Positions 31,364 to 39,964 of a stretch of 64,000 bases of DNA are shown here, in pieces. The notes under the pieces are model-generated. The model was not told the origin of the DNA. It saw only the letters and a program-made list of their open reading frames with translations, and searched no databases. Location: assembly GCF_003311645.1 (NCBI RefSeq), contig NZ_QEST01000280.1, positions 1 through 64,000 of the forward strand. Reading direction: 5' to 3'. Both the position numbers and the translations under genes were made by a program. Each line of letters opens with the position of its first letter. The first letter of the stretch is position 1. This DNA comes from Streptomyces sp. PT12 (lineage in GTDB: Bacteria; Actinomycetota; Actinomycetes; Streptomycetales; Streptomycetaceae).

Positions 31364-32965
31364 TTGACCACGCACAGTGAGGAATCGACGACGTCCGCCC
31401 CCGCACCCCCCACCACCGCTCCCCCGGACCAGGGCGCCGTCGCGATGACGCACCCGGAGATCATGCGCGCCCTCTCGGGGCTGCTGCTCGGCATGTTCGC
31501 CGCGATCCTGTCGTCCACCATCGTCACCAACGCCCTCCCCCAGATCGTCGGCGACCTCGGCGGCGGCCAGTCCGCGTTCACCTGGGTCGTCACCGGCACG
31601 CTGCTCTCGATGACGGCCTCGATGCCGCTGTGGGGGAAGCTGGCCGACCTCTTCAGCAAGAAGCTGCTCATCCAGACCTCGCTGCTGATCTACGTCGGCG
31701 GCTCGCTCGTCGCGGGCCTGTCGCGGAGCCCGGAGATGCTGATCGCCGTCCGCGTCGTCCAGGGCCTCGGCGTCGGTGGCCTGATGGGCCTGTCCCAGAT
31801 CATCCTGGCCGCGATGATCCCCCCGCGCGAACGCGGCCGGTACAGCGGCTACCTCGGCGCGACGTTTGCGGTGGCCACCGTGGGAGGGCCGTTGATCGGC
31901 GGCGTCATCACCGACACCCCGGGGCTCGGCTGGCGCTGGTGCTTCTACATCGGCGTGCCGGTCGCGCTCGCCGCCCTCGTCGTGCTCCAGCGGACGCTGC
32001 GGCTGCCGCTGACGCGGCGCGAGGTGCGCATCGACTGGGCGGGCGCGCTGCTGGTGAGCGCGTCGGTCTCGCTGCTGCTGATCTGGGTGACCCTCGCGGG
32101 CGAGCGCTACGCCTGGCTGTCGTGGCAGAGCGCGCTCATGGTCGGCGGCTCGGTGGCGCTCGGCGCGCTCTTCGTGCTCGTCGAGTCCAGGGCGAGCGAC
32201 CCGATCATCCCGCTGCGCCTCTTCCGCGACAGGACGATCACGCTGACGTCGGTCGCGTCGCTCCTCGTGGGCATCGCGATGTTCAGCGGAACGGTCTTCT
32301 TCAGCCAGTACTTCCAGCTGGCGCGCGGGGAGAGCGCGACGATGTCGGGCGTCATGACCATCCCGCTGATCGCGGGCCTGTTCGTCTCCTCCACCCTCTC
32401 CGGGCAGCTGATCACGCGCACGGGCCGGTGGAAGCACTGGCTGGTGACCGGCGGCGTGCTGACCACGGCGGGCCTCGGCCTGCTGGGCACGATGCGGTAC
32501 GACACGCCCTACGCGCGGGTCGCGGCGTTCATGGCGCTCCTCGGCCTGGGCCTGGGGATGCTCATGCAGAACCTCGTGCTCGCCACCCAGAACCAGGTGC
32601 GGCCCGAGGACCTGGGCGTGGCCAGCTCGGTCGTGACGTTCTTCCGGTCCTTCGGCGGCGCGATCGGCGTCTCGGTGCTCGGCGCGGTGCTCGCCACGCG
32701 CGTCACCGGCTACGCCGAGGACGGCCTGCACCGGCTCGGCGCGGGGGTCGAGGGCTCGGCCACGGTCGGCGGCGGGGGCGGCATCCCCGATCTGGACGCG
32801 CTGCCAGGCCCTTTGCGCACGGTCGTCGAGGGCGCGTACGGGCACGGGGTGGCCGACATCTTCCTGTACGCGGCGCCGTGCGCGCTGCTCGCGCTGGTGT
32901 TCACGCTGTTCATCGAGGAGACCGCCTTGCGGACCCGCACGGGCGGCGGCGAGAAGCGGGCCTGA
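31364..32965 (+). CDS. MFS multidrug efflux transporter, DHA2 (14-helix) family
   Basis: A 533-residue protein. I place the start at TTG 31364 because AGGGAG lies seven bases ahead; ATG 31328 would add twelve residues and lacks a ribosome site. Helix 1 has GLLLGMFAAILSSTIVTNAL, loop 2-3 has MPLWGKLADLFSKK (motif A-like), and motif C is FAVATVGGPLIGGVITDTPG. Fourteen membrane helices are seen in total, as in proton-driven drug exporters such as EmrB and QacA. No regulator gene adjoins it. Confidence 0.9.
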   Translation: MTTHSEESTTSAPAPPTTAPPDQGAVAMTHPEIMRALSGLLLGMFAAILSSTIVTNALPQIVGDLGGGQSAFTWVVTGTLLSMTASMPLWGKLADLFSKKLLIQTSLLIYVGGSLVAGLSRSPEMLIAVRVVQGLGVGGLMGLSQIILAAMIPPRERGRYSGYLGATFAVATVGGPLIGGVITDTPGLGWRWCFYIGVPVALAALVVLQRTLRLPLTRREVRIDWAGALLVSASVSLLLIWVTLAGERYAWLSWQSALMVGGSVALGALFVLVESRASDPIIPLRLFRDRTITLTSVASLLVGIAMFSGTVFFSQYFQLARGESATMSGVMTIPLIAGLFVSSTLSGQLITRTGRWKHWLVTGGVLTTAGLGLLGTMRYDTPYARVAAFMALLGLGLGMLMQNLVLATQNQVRPEDLGVASSVVTFFRSFGGAIGVSVLGAVLATRVTGYAEDGLHRLGAGVEGSATVGGGGGIPDLDALPGPLRTVVEGAYGHGVADIFLYAAPCALLALVFTLFIEETALRTRTGGGEKRA

Positions 32966-32992
32966 GAACGGCACGGGAACGCACGAGGGAAC

Positions 32993-33050
32993 GGGCATGG
33001 ATAAGGCCGCTGAGCGGCGCTGGTGCGCTGCTCCGCGGCCGGTCATGCCC
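32993..33050. terminator. Two-part hairpin between convergent genes
   Basis: GGGCATG (32993-32999) with CATGCCC (33044-33050), and inside it GGCCGC (33005-33010) with GCGGCC (33035-33040). Lies between the rightward MFS gene and the leftward DUF397 gene. Confidence 0.55.
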
Positions 33051-33061
33051 TCGGGGCGAGG

Positions 33062-33331
33062 CTAGGCGAGGAGGAAGTCCGCCTCGCCGCGCTTCGCGCC
33101 CCGGATGAAGGTCTCGATCTCGTGGGGGGTGTAAATGAGCGCGGGCCCGTCCGGGTCGGTGGACTGCCGCAGCGCCACCCGTCCGTCGGCCAGCTTCAGC
33201 GCCTCGACGCAGTTCCCCCCGTTGGTTCCGCTCCATGGCTTGCTCCATCCCTCGCTGCCCAGCTCGCGGGCGGGCATGCCGTTGTATATGGGTCCCATGG
33301 AGTGAGTCGTACGACGCGGGTGGTCACTCAT
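33062..33331 (-). CDS. DUF397 domain protein
   Basis: An 89-residue protein with the DUF397 core: WSKPWSGTNGGNCVEALKLA, DGRVALRQSTDPDGPALIYT then PHEIETFIRGAKRGE. DUF397 proteins are small partners of XRE-DUF5753 regulators in Streptomyces; BldB and WhiJ-linked families belong to this kind of pairing and govern development. ATG 33331 is four bases after the regulator's stop; an internal ATG (33298) is the alternative. AAGGAG ten bases upstream supports the first. Confidence 0.9.
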   Translation of the reverse strand: MSDHPRRTTHSMGPIYNGMPARELGSEGWSKPWSGTNGGNCVEALKLADGRVALRQSTDPDGPALIYTPHEIETFIRGAKRGEADFLLA

Positions 33332-33335
33332 GCGG

Positions 33336-34193
33336 TCAGAGCTCCTTGCGAATCGCACCGAGGATCGCCTCGGTGTCGTGAACCGGTGCGGCCTGCGCAC
33401 CCATGCGGTCCAGCACTTCGAGGTACGCGACCGTGTCCGGCCGCTCGTCGTGGTAGACCGCGCCGGTCAAGCTCTCGGCGTAGATGATGTCGGGCAGCTC
33501 AGGGATCTCGAACCGGAAGAGCTGGAACGGCCCGAACATGCCGGGATGCGGACCGGCACTGAACGGCATGATCTGCAACGTGACGTTGGGCATCGACGTC
33601 GCCTCGATCAGCCGGTCGATCTGCGCGCGCATGACGGACGGGGGTCCGACGCGGCGGCGCAGCACCTGCTCCTCGATCACGGCCCACAGCAGCGGGGCGC
33701 GTGACCGGGACAGGAGCTCCTGACGTTCCATGCGCAGGGCGACCCGGCGCTCGATCTCCTTCACGGAGGCGCCGGGAAAGCCGGTCCTGAACAGGACGCG
33801 CGCGTAGTCCTCGGTCTGGAGCAGCCCGGGGACGCAGTGGGGCTCATAGGCCCTGATGAGGCTGGCCTCGCCCTCCAGACTCACATAGAGGGAGAACCAG
33901 TCGGGCAGCACATCGCGGAAACGGTGCCACCAGCCGGGCCTGTTGGCCTCGTCGACGAGCTGGAGGAACGATTCGGCCTCCACCGGCGGCACACCGTAGC
34001 GCTCCAGCAGGGCCTTGACATACAGCGGCTTGAGGCCGACCTCGGCCTTCTCCATGCGGCGTACCGTGGTGGTGTTGACGCTGAGCGCCTTGGCGGCGTC
34101 GGCGAAGGAGCAGCCGGCGCGCTCGCGCAGATCCCTCAGACGGAGCCCGAGGACGATCTGCCCGACGGTCGGCCCCGACCGCGCCTCTGCCAC
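33336..34193 (-). CDS. XRE-family regulator with DUF5753 domain (WhiJ-like)
   Basis: A 285-residue protein. HTH at about 14-70: VLGLRLRDLRERAGCSFADA, AKALSVNTTTVRRMEKAEVG. DUF5753 follows from about 95 (SLIRAYEPHCVPGLLQTEDY, RVLFRTGFPG, VIEEQVLRRRVGPPSVMRAQ, PHPGMFGPFQLFRF). This family pairs with a DUF397 protein and often with an anti-sigma-like ATPase, both present here on either side. GTG 34193 has GGGAGG just ahead. The 15-bp repeat array lies directly upstream of that ribosome site, in its leader or promoter. Confidence 0.9.
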   Translation of the reverse strand: MAEARSGPTVGQIVLGLRLRDLRERAGCSFADAAKALSVNTTTVRRMEKAEVGLKPLYVKALLERYGVPPVEAESFLQLVDEANRPGWWHRFRDVLPDWFSLYVSLEGEASLIRAYEPHCVPGLLQTEDYARVLFRTGFPGASVKEIERRVALRMERQELLSRSRAPLLWAVIEEQVLRRRVGPPSVMRAQIDRLIEATSMPNVTLQIMPFSAGPHPGMFGPFQLFRFEIPELPDIIYAESLTGAVYHDERPDTVAYLEVLDRMGAQAAPVHDTEAILGAIRKEL

Positions 34194-34211
34194 GTCGCCT
34201 CCCGTGCCGCT

Positions 34212-34308
34212 GACTTCACTTCCGTGGACTTCACTTCCGTGGACTTCGCTTCCGCCGACGTCACTTCCGCCGACGTCGCTTCCGCCGACTTCGCCTCTAC
34301 CGACGTCA
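34212..34308. repeat. 15-bp tandem repeat array in the regulator's upstream region
   Basis: Six units starting at 34212, 34227, 34242, 34257, 34272 and 34287 plus seven bases; consensus GAC[TG]TC[AG]CTTCCG[TC][GC]. The array is between the XRE start (34193) and the divergent HATPase gene (34466). Each unit carries an ACTTC-like core (GAAGT on the other strand), so it could be a row of binding sites 1.5 helix turns apart. Confidence 0.8.
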
Positions 34309-34465
34309 GGGAGAAGTTTGCCACACCCGGTAGTGGCATCGACAGACGTCGCTTCGCTTTCTGCGAATCGCAGAACTCCCCTTGCGCAATGTGCCTATGG
34401 CTGCGCATAGTTAACACGCGACTCAGCTCACGGCTGTCCCGGCACAACGGAAGGCGACCAAGACC

Positions 34466-34912
34466 GTGTCCCCACTTCACGGCACGACGCCGCTCCCGTT
34501 CCCCGCCCCGGTCGGGCCGCGTTCCCAGAGGCGGGGCGAGAGGTTCGAGCTCCCCGCGCTCGCCTCCTCGGTGGCCGTCGCGCGCGGCCGGGTCGGAAGC
34601 CACACCAACGCGTGGGGGCTGCCCGACACGGTGCGTGACACCGCACAGCTCATCGTCTCCGAGTTGTTCACCAACGCCCTTCTGCACACCGACAGTCACC
34701 AGGTGATCTGCCGCCTCGAATGCGCCGGGGCGCTGCTGCGCATCGAGGTGGCCGACGAGGGGGCGGGCCCGGCCCGCCCCGAGCCGCGCAGCCCCGACCC
34801 CGGGGCCGAGCACGGCAGGGGGCTGATGCTGCTCGACGCGCTCGCGAGCCAATGGGGGGTCATCTCCTTCGAGCACGGCGGCTGCACGGTGTGGGCGGAG
34901 ATCACCTCCTGA
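34466..34912 (+). CDS. ATP-binding protein, anti-sigma regulatory (RsbW/SpoIIAB-like HATPase)
   Basis: A 148-residue GHKL-fold protein: VSELFTNALLHTDSHQVICR (N box), LLRIEVADEGAGPARPEPRS (G1 box) and EHGRGLMLLDALASQWGVIS (G2 box). These single-domain kinases bind ATP and control sigma factors or other regulators. It is divergent from the XRE/DUF397 pair, forming the common three-gene set. GTG 34466 is used, with GGAAGG about eleven bases ahead. Confidence 0.9.
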   Translation: MSPLHGTTPLPFPAPVGPRSQRRGERFELPALASSVAVARGRVGSHTNAWGLPDTVRDTAQLIVSELFTNALLHTDSHQVICRLECAGALLRIEVADEGAGPARPEPRSPDPGAEHGRGLMLLDALASQWGVISFEHGGCTVWAEITS

Positions 34913-35055
34913 CCCGGGGCCCGACCCCGGGCCCGGCAGGGGGCGTTGATCGCCCACCCTTGTGATCATCCGGCAACCCTCCGTTTCCGTCGCCCGGGTG
35001 GCCTTTGCTAAGCTTCCGGCGTCCGCCGCCTTGTGCGCCGCCCCGAGGGAGTTCC

Positions 35056-36849
35056 GTGGCCTTCATACCGCCGCCCCCGGCCGAGCCGCCCCGCGTTCCC
35101 GGTCCTGGCCGCGTCTCCCGGCTCTCCGACTCCCTGCGCCGCGTCCCGGTTCCGGCCCTGGTCGGCGGCGGGGTCGCCGTGGGGGTCGCCGGGCTCTACC
35201 TGGTCGGATCGCTCGCGCTCGGCGGGGAGATCGCGCCCGGCACGACCGTGCGCGGCGTCGACATCGGCGGCCTCTCGCCCGAGCAGGCCCGTGAGCGGCT
35301 GGCCGCCGAGCTGCCGCTCGACCGCGACATCCCCGTACTGCTCGAGAGCGAGGACGAGCCGCACGTCGTGGAGCCCGCCGACGCGGGGCTCTCGGTCGAC
35401 GTGGCGGCGACCGTCGACAAGGCCGACCGGCCCGGCCTCTTCGGACGGCTCTTCGGCATGGGGGGCGACGAGATCGACCCCGTGGTCGTGCAGGACGAGG
35501 ACGCGAGCGGCGCCGCGCTCACGGCGCTCGCCGAGGAGTCGGACACGGCGGTCCAGGAGGGCGCCATCGCGTTCGAGAGCGGCCAGGTGGTCGTCACCGA
35601 GCCGCGCGCGGGCACGGCGCTGGACGTGCGGGCGTCCATCGAGCTGCTGCGCGAGGGCTTTCTGCGGCGCGAGGACGGCGGGGCCGGGGCTGGCGGGGAC
35701 ATCGATCCGGTCGAGCTGCCCGTGACCCAGGCCGAGCCCGTCGTCGACGCGGACGAAGTCGGGCGCGCCGTCGAGGAGTTCGCCGATCCGGCGATGTCGG
35801 CCCCCGTGCTGCTGACCGCGGGCGACGCGGTGATCTCGATCCCGCCCGGCGTCATCGGCGACCATCTGACGCTCCAGGCCGACGACCGCGGCCGCCTCGA
35901 ACCCCGGCTCGACGGGGCGGGCCTGGCCGAGGACGAGCGGCTGGCCGAGCCGATCGCCGCGGCCGAGGTGGAGCCCGTGGACGCGACGCTCTCGCTGTCC
36001 GGCGGCCAGGTCATGGCCTCCGGCGGCTCCCCCGGCACGCGCGTGGTCACCGACTCCCTGGGCGAGACCGTGATGCCGCTGCTCACCGGCGTGGGCGACG
36101 CGGCGCGCACGGCCCCCGTGGACACCGCCGAGGTGGAGCCGACGCTGAGCGCGGACACCTACCGGGACCTGGGGCTCGTGGAGGAGATGTCGTCGTTCAC
36201 CGTGAACTTCGAGCCCGCGCCCTACCGCACCACCAACATCGGCAGGGCCGCCGAGCTGATCAACGGCTCGCTCGTGCTGCCCGACGAGACGTGGAGCTTC
36301 AACGAGACCGTCGGCGAGCGCACCGAGGAGAACGGGTTCGTCGAGGGCGTCATCATCCTGGACGACCAGTACCAGCAGGCGCAGGGCGGCGGCGTCTCGG
36401 CCGTGGCCACCACGATGTTCAACGCGGTCTTCTTCGCGGGCGTCGACCCCGTGGAGTACGGCGCGCACTCGTTCTACATCGAGCGCTACCCCGCGGGGCG
36501 CGAGGCGACGGTGGCGTGGGGCAGCCTCGACCTGCGCTTCCTCAACGACTCGGGGAACGCGATCTACATCATGGCCAGCGCGACGGACACGTCGGTGACC
36601 GTGACGTTCCTCGGCACCAAGCGGTACGACGAGGTGCGCGCCGAGGAGGGCCCGAGGGAGAACGTGACGGAGCCGGGGCGCCGCGAGGGCGAGGGCGAGG
36701 ACTGCGTGCCGCAGCCGCCGCTCGAAGGCTTCGACATCGAGGTGGACCGGGTGTTCGTCGACGGCGGCGCCGAGGCGGGCCGCGAGACGTTCTCCACGAG
36801 CTATGTCCCCCGCGACGAGGTCATCTGCCGCCCCGCCGAGGGCGAGTAG
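35056..36849 (+). CDS. VanW family protein with peptidoglycan-binding-4 domains
   Basis: A 597-residue membrane-anchored protein. One helix (ALVGGGVAVGVAGLYLVGSL, about 33-55) is followed by repeated outer-face domains starting TTVRGVDIGGLSPEQARERL, acidic linkers, and the C-terminal VanW domain: FTVNFEPAPYRTTNIGRAAE, NGSLVLPDETWSFNETVGER, QGGGVSAVATTMFNAVFFAG and YIERYPAGREATVAWGSLDL. VanW is found in vancomycin-resistance clusters and cell-wall genes, with no proven reaction. GAGGGAG (35045-35051) fixes GTG 35056. The gene stands alone; 36850-37114 downstream shows only a short stem (GGGGTG/CACCCC near 37069). Confidence 0.9.
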   Translation: MAFIPPPPAEPPRVPGPGRVSRLSDSLRRVPVPALVGGGVAVGVAGLYLVGSLALGGEIAPGTTVRGVDIGGLSPEQARERLAAELPLDRDIPVLLESEDEPHVVEPADAGLSVDVAATVDKADRPGLFGRLFGMGGDEIDPVVVQDEDASGAALTALAEESDTAVQEGAIAFESGQVVVTEPRAGTALDVRASIELLREGFLRREDGGAGAGGDIDPVELPVTQAEPVVDADEVGRAVEEFADPAMSAPVLLTAGDAVISIPPGVIGDHLTLQADDRGRLEPRLDGAGLAEDERLAEPIAAAEVEPVDATLSLSGGQVMASGGSPGTRVVTDSLGETVMPLLTGVGDAARTAPVDTAEVEPTLSADTYRDLGLVEEMSSFTVNFEPAPYRTTNIGRAAELINGSLVLPDETWSFNETVGERTEENGFVEGVIILDDQYQQAQGGGVSAVATTMFNAVFFAGVDPVEYGAHSFYIERYPAGREATVAWGSLDLRFLNDSGNAIYIMASATDTSVTVTFLGTKRYDEVRAEEGPRENVTEPGRREGEGEDCVPQPPLEGFDIEVDRVFVDGGAEAGRETFSTSYVPRDEVICRPAEGE

Positions 36850-37114
36850 CGCGGCACCACCGGCGCGAGACGGAACTCCCGTCGCCCGTTCGAGACCTGA
36901 ACACGGGCGGGCCCTTTGCCCTTCTCTCTGCTGATGTGCCGGGCACCGGCGACTACGGTGTGCATCGTGGCGCTCACCGGGCGCGATACCACTGCCCTTG
37001 ATCGAAATCGGTACGCATGGTCCCGGGGATCCGGGGTAGCCGCCCGCCCATGTGAAAGGCGGCCCGGCGGGGTGACCACCCCGTCCAGGGCTTGAACGAA
37101 AGGCAGGACACAGC

Positions 37115-38848
37115 GTGCCAGGCGAGAAACGGGGCTCTGAAGATGCGAGCACAAGCAGCAGAGGGCCGTCACTGATCAGATCGCGAACGGATCCGATCGT
37201 CTTCGGAGTCGCCGCGGTGGTGACGCTGGCGTTCGTACTGTGGGGCGCGGTGTCATCGGGGTCGCTCGCGGACGCGTCCGGCGACATGCTCGACGCCGTG
37301 ATCCAGAATGGCGGCTGGGGCTTCGTGCTGGTCGCCTCGGGGTTCGTGGTGTTCGCGCTGTGGCTCGCGATCAGCCGCTACGGGCGGATCACGCTGGGCA
37401 AGGAGGGCGAGGAGCCGGAGTTCAGGACGATCTCGTGGATCGCGATGATGTTCAGCGCGGGCATGGGCATCGGGCTGATGTTCTTCGGGGTCAACGAGCC
37501 ATTGACGCACTTCGTCTCCCCGCCGCCCGGCACCGACCCCGCGGACTCGGGCGAGGCGATGTCGACCGCGATGGCGACCACGCTCTTCCACTGGACGGTG
37601 CACCCCTGGGCCATCTACGCGGTGGCGGGCATGGCGATCGCCTACAGCACGTTCCGGATGCGGCGCAGGCAGACGATCAGCGCGGTGTTCACGCCGCTGA
37701 TCGGCGAGAAGCGGGCCAACGGCACGGCGGGGCGGATCATAGACATCCTGGCCATCATCGCCACCCTCTTCGGCTCGGCCGCCTCGCTCGGCCTCGGCGC
37801 CCTCCAGATCGGCAGCGGCTTCATGGAGCTCGACTGGCTTGACGAGGTGAGCGACACGCTGCTCGTGCTGATCATCGCGGCCCTGACGCTGGCGTTCGTG
37901 CTGTCGGCGGTCTCCGGGGTCGCCAAGGGCATCCAGTGGCTGTCCAACACCAACATGGTGCTCGCCGGGGTGCTCGCGCTCTTCCTGTTCGTCGTCGGGC
38001 CGACCGTGCTGATCCTGGACCTGCTGCCGACGTCCGTCGGCTCCTTCGTCGGCGAGCTGCCGGGGATGGCCGCGCGCACCGAGGCGAGCGGCGGCGAGGA
38101 CATCGGGGGCTGGCTCTCGGGCTGGACGGTCTTCTACTGGGCGTGGTGGATCTCGTGGACGCCGTTTGTCGGCATGTTCATCGCCCGGATCAGCCGGGGG
38201 CGCACGATCCGGCAGTTCGTGGGCGGCGTGATCCTGGTGCCGAGCACGGTCAGCCTGGTCTGGTTCGCGATCTTCGGCGGGACCGGAATGCGCCTTGAGG
38301 AGGAGGGCGCGCGGATCACCGACGAGGCCACGCCCGAGGGGCAGTTGTTCGCGGTGCTGCGCGACTACCCGCTGGCCACCCTGACGTCGATCCTCGTGAT
38401 GGTCCTGGTGGGCATCTTCTTCGTCTCGGGCGCCGACGCGGCGTCGATCGTGATGGGCACGCTGTCGCAGCGCGGCACGCTCGAACCCAGCCGGATCCTG
38501 GTCATCTTCTGGGGCGTTCTGACCGGAGCGGTCGCGGCGATCATGCTGCTGATGAGCGACGAGGGATCGAACGCGTTGGATGGCTTGCAGAATCTGACCA
38601 TTCTGGCGGCCGTGCCGTTCACGCTCGTAATGATCGGGCTGTGTGCGGCGTTGATGCGCGACCTGCGCCAGGACCCGCTCATCCTGCGCGGTGAACGGGG
38701 CGAGGAGGCCGTGGAGATGGCGGTCATCGCCGGTCACGAGCGCTACGACGGCGACTTCGAGCTGCGCATCGGCCCCGGCGACCGCAACGGCGACACCGGT
38801 GTCGACGTCGGCATAGACGTCGTCGTCACCGAGAAGCGGAATCACTAG
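37115..38848 (+). CDS. BCCT family transporter, probably sodium-coupled glycine betaine uptake
   Basis: A 577-residue protein with twelve membrane helices. ISWIAMMFSAGMGIGLMFFG contains GMGIG, which binds sodium and substrate in BetP-type carriers (sodium-independent CaiT has a different motif). WTVFYWAWWISWTPFVGMFI with ARISRGRTIR is the family's helix-8 signature with the tryptophan box. The C-terminus is acidic and hydrophilic (about 50 residues), where BetP senses osmotic stress. GTG 37115 follows AGGA at a normal distance. Role: import of osmoprotectants. An osmotic-stress promoter could not be confirmed. Confidence 0.9.
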   Translation: MPGEKRGSEDASTSSRGPSLIRSRTDPIVFGVAAVVTLAFVLWGAVSSGSLADASGDMLDAVIQNGGWGFVLVASGFVVFALWLAISRYGRITLGKEGEEPEFRTISWIAMMFSAGMGIGLMFFGVNEPLTHFVSPPPGTDPADSGEAMSTAMATTLFHWTVHPWAIYAVAGMAIAYSTFRMRRRQTISAVFTPLIGEKRANGTAGRIIDILAIIATLFGSAASLGLGALQIGSGFMELDWLDEVSDTLLVLIIAALTLAFVLSAVSGVAKGIQWLSNTNMVLAGVLALFLFVVGPTVLILDLLPTSVGSFVGELPGMAARTEASGGEDIGGWLSGWTVFYWAWWISWTPFVGMFIARISRGRTIRQFVGGVILVPSTVSLVWFAIFGGTGMRLEEEGARITDEATPEGQLFAVLRDYPLATLTSILVMVLVGIFFVSGADAASIVMGTLSQRGTLEPSRILVIFWGVLTGAVAAIMLLMSDEGSNALDGLQNLTILAAVPFTLVMIGLCAALMRDLRQDPLILRGERGEEAVEMAVIAGHERYDGDFELRIGPGDRNGDTGVDVGIDVVVTEKRNH

Positions 38849-38902
38849 CGGCGCGTCCGTCGGGGTTCGCCCGTACAGGAGCGGCGTCCGGTGCGGTGGT
38901 CC

Positions 38903-38924
38903 CCCAGGCCCGCGAGGGCCTGGG
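38903..38924. repeat. 9-bp hairpin in gene-free spacer
   Basis: CCCAGGCCC, loop GCGA, GGGCCTGGG. The 215-base spacer 38849-39063 between convergent genes also has a run of loose direct and inverted copies of GGGGGCAC-type words. The hairpin may terminate both genes. Confidence 0.5.
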
Positions 38925-39063
38925 AGGTACCCCATCAGGCGCCGGATCGCCCTCGTGCTCGGGGGCCCACCCGGACGAAGTCTGGGGGCACTTGGGTGCT
39001 TCGGCAACGCAGCGAGGTGCCGTGCCGGGCGTCGCGACGGGGCGAACCTTGGCTGACGCTGCG

Positions 39064-39885
39064 CTAGCGGGCTACGCCTGCCGGGCGGCGCGCGCGGATC
39101 GAGAACATCAGCGGGACACGCGGCCGCCCGGCCGGGTAGCGGTATCCGGGCTGCCCTGGCACCCGTTCGAGCTCGGGGAAGCGCGTCCAGAGGGTGTAGT
39201 CGTGCTCGTTCAGCAGCTCGATCACCAGACCGGCCCTGGCCAGCGCCGTGACGATCTCGCCCAGCGTGTGGTGCCATTGCACCTGCACCGTGTGGGCCAG
39301 CTCGCCGTCGCCCGTGTAGGAGTGCGGGAAGTCGAACCTCTCCCCCTCGGTGAAGAAGTAGTCCCGCACGACCGCGGTGCCCTGCTCGCCTAGCACCTCG
39401 GTGAACGGGTGGAACTCCGCGAGGTAGAGCACCCCTCCCTCGGCCACGAGCGACGCGGCCACCCGCGCCCAGCGCTCGACGTCGGGCAGCCACACCAGGG
39501 CGCCGACGCCGGTGTAGACGATGTCGAACCGCTCGCCGCCCAGCGCCTCCGCGGCGTCGTGGACGTCGGCGACCACGAAGCGGGCCCGGTCGGCGAGCCC
39601 GATGTCCGCCGCCAGGCCCCGCGCGGTCTCCACGGCGGGCGCGGAGAAGTCGAGGCCGGTCACGCGCGCGCCCCGGCGCGCCCACGAGAGGGTGTCCTGG
39701 CCCATGTGGCACTGGAGATGGAGCAGGCTCCTGCCCTTCACATCGCCGAGCTCGTCGATCTCGAAGGGCCGCAGCGTGTCGGCTCCCTCACGAAAGCCCG
39801 GCAGGTCGTAGAAGTCGCTCGCGGCGTGCACGGCCACGCGATCGTCCCAGTTCTCGCGGTTGCGCCGCAGCCAGTCGTCGTTCAC
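39064..39885 (-). CDS. Class I SAM-dependent methyltransferase
   Basis: A 273-residue protein. SAM motif I is SLLHLQCHMGQDTLSWARRG (the LHLQCHMGQD variant), followed by ARVTGLDFSAPAVETARGLA, ARFVVADVHDAAEALGGERF, DIVYTGVGALVWLPDVERWA and VLYLAEFHPFTEVLGE. This variant defines a common actinobacterial group acting on unknown small molecules. GTG 39885 is the longest start. Monocistronic; convergent with the BCCT transporter. Confidence 0.9.
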   Translation of the reverse strand: MNDDWLRRNRENWDDRVAVHAASDFYDLPGFREGADTLRPFEIDELGDVKGRSLLHLQCHMGQDTLSWARRGARVTGLDFSAPAVETARGLAADIGLADRARFVVADVHDAAEALGGERFDIVYTGVGALVWLPDVERWARVAASLVAEGGVLYLAEFHPFTEVLGEQGTAVVRDYFFTEGERFDFPHSYTGDGELAHTVQVQWHHTLGEIVTALARAGLVIELLNEHDYTLWTRFPELERVPGQPGYRYPAGRPRVPLMFSIRARRPAGVAR

Positions 39886-39964
39886 GCGTGCGACCGTAGG
39901 CGTGATCAGCCGGGCCCCGCAAACGATTTGGGGGGCGTGGCGGGCGTGGCGGGTCCCTCGGCGG

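Noticed and set aside
34212-34308. Regular repeats as a CRISPR array
   Set aside because: Units are 15 bp, directly joined without spacers, and no cas genes are present.
36850-37114. Riboswitch upstream of the BCCT transporter
   Set aside because: Checked for ydaO, guanidine and cobalamin-like cores; none found.
35008-37287. Very long open frame antisense to the VanW gene (similar long antisense frames at 4936-7086 and 37253-39712)
   Set aside because: High GC leaves antisense frames open; their products are Arg/Pro/His-rich and the opposite strand encodes recognisable proteins.
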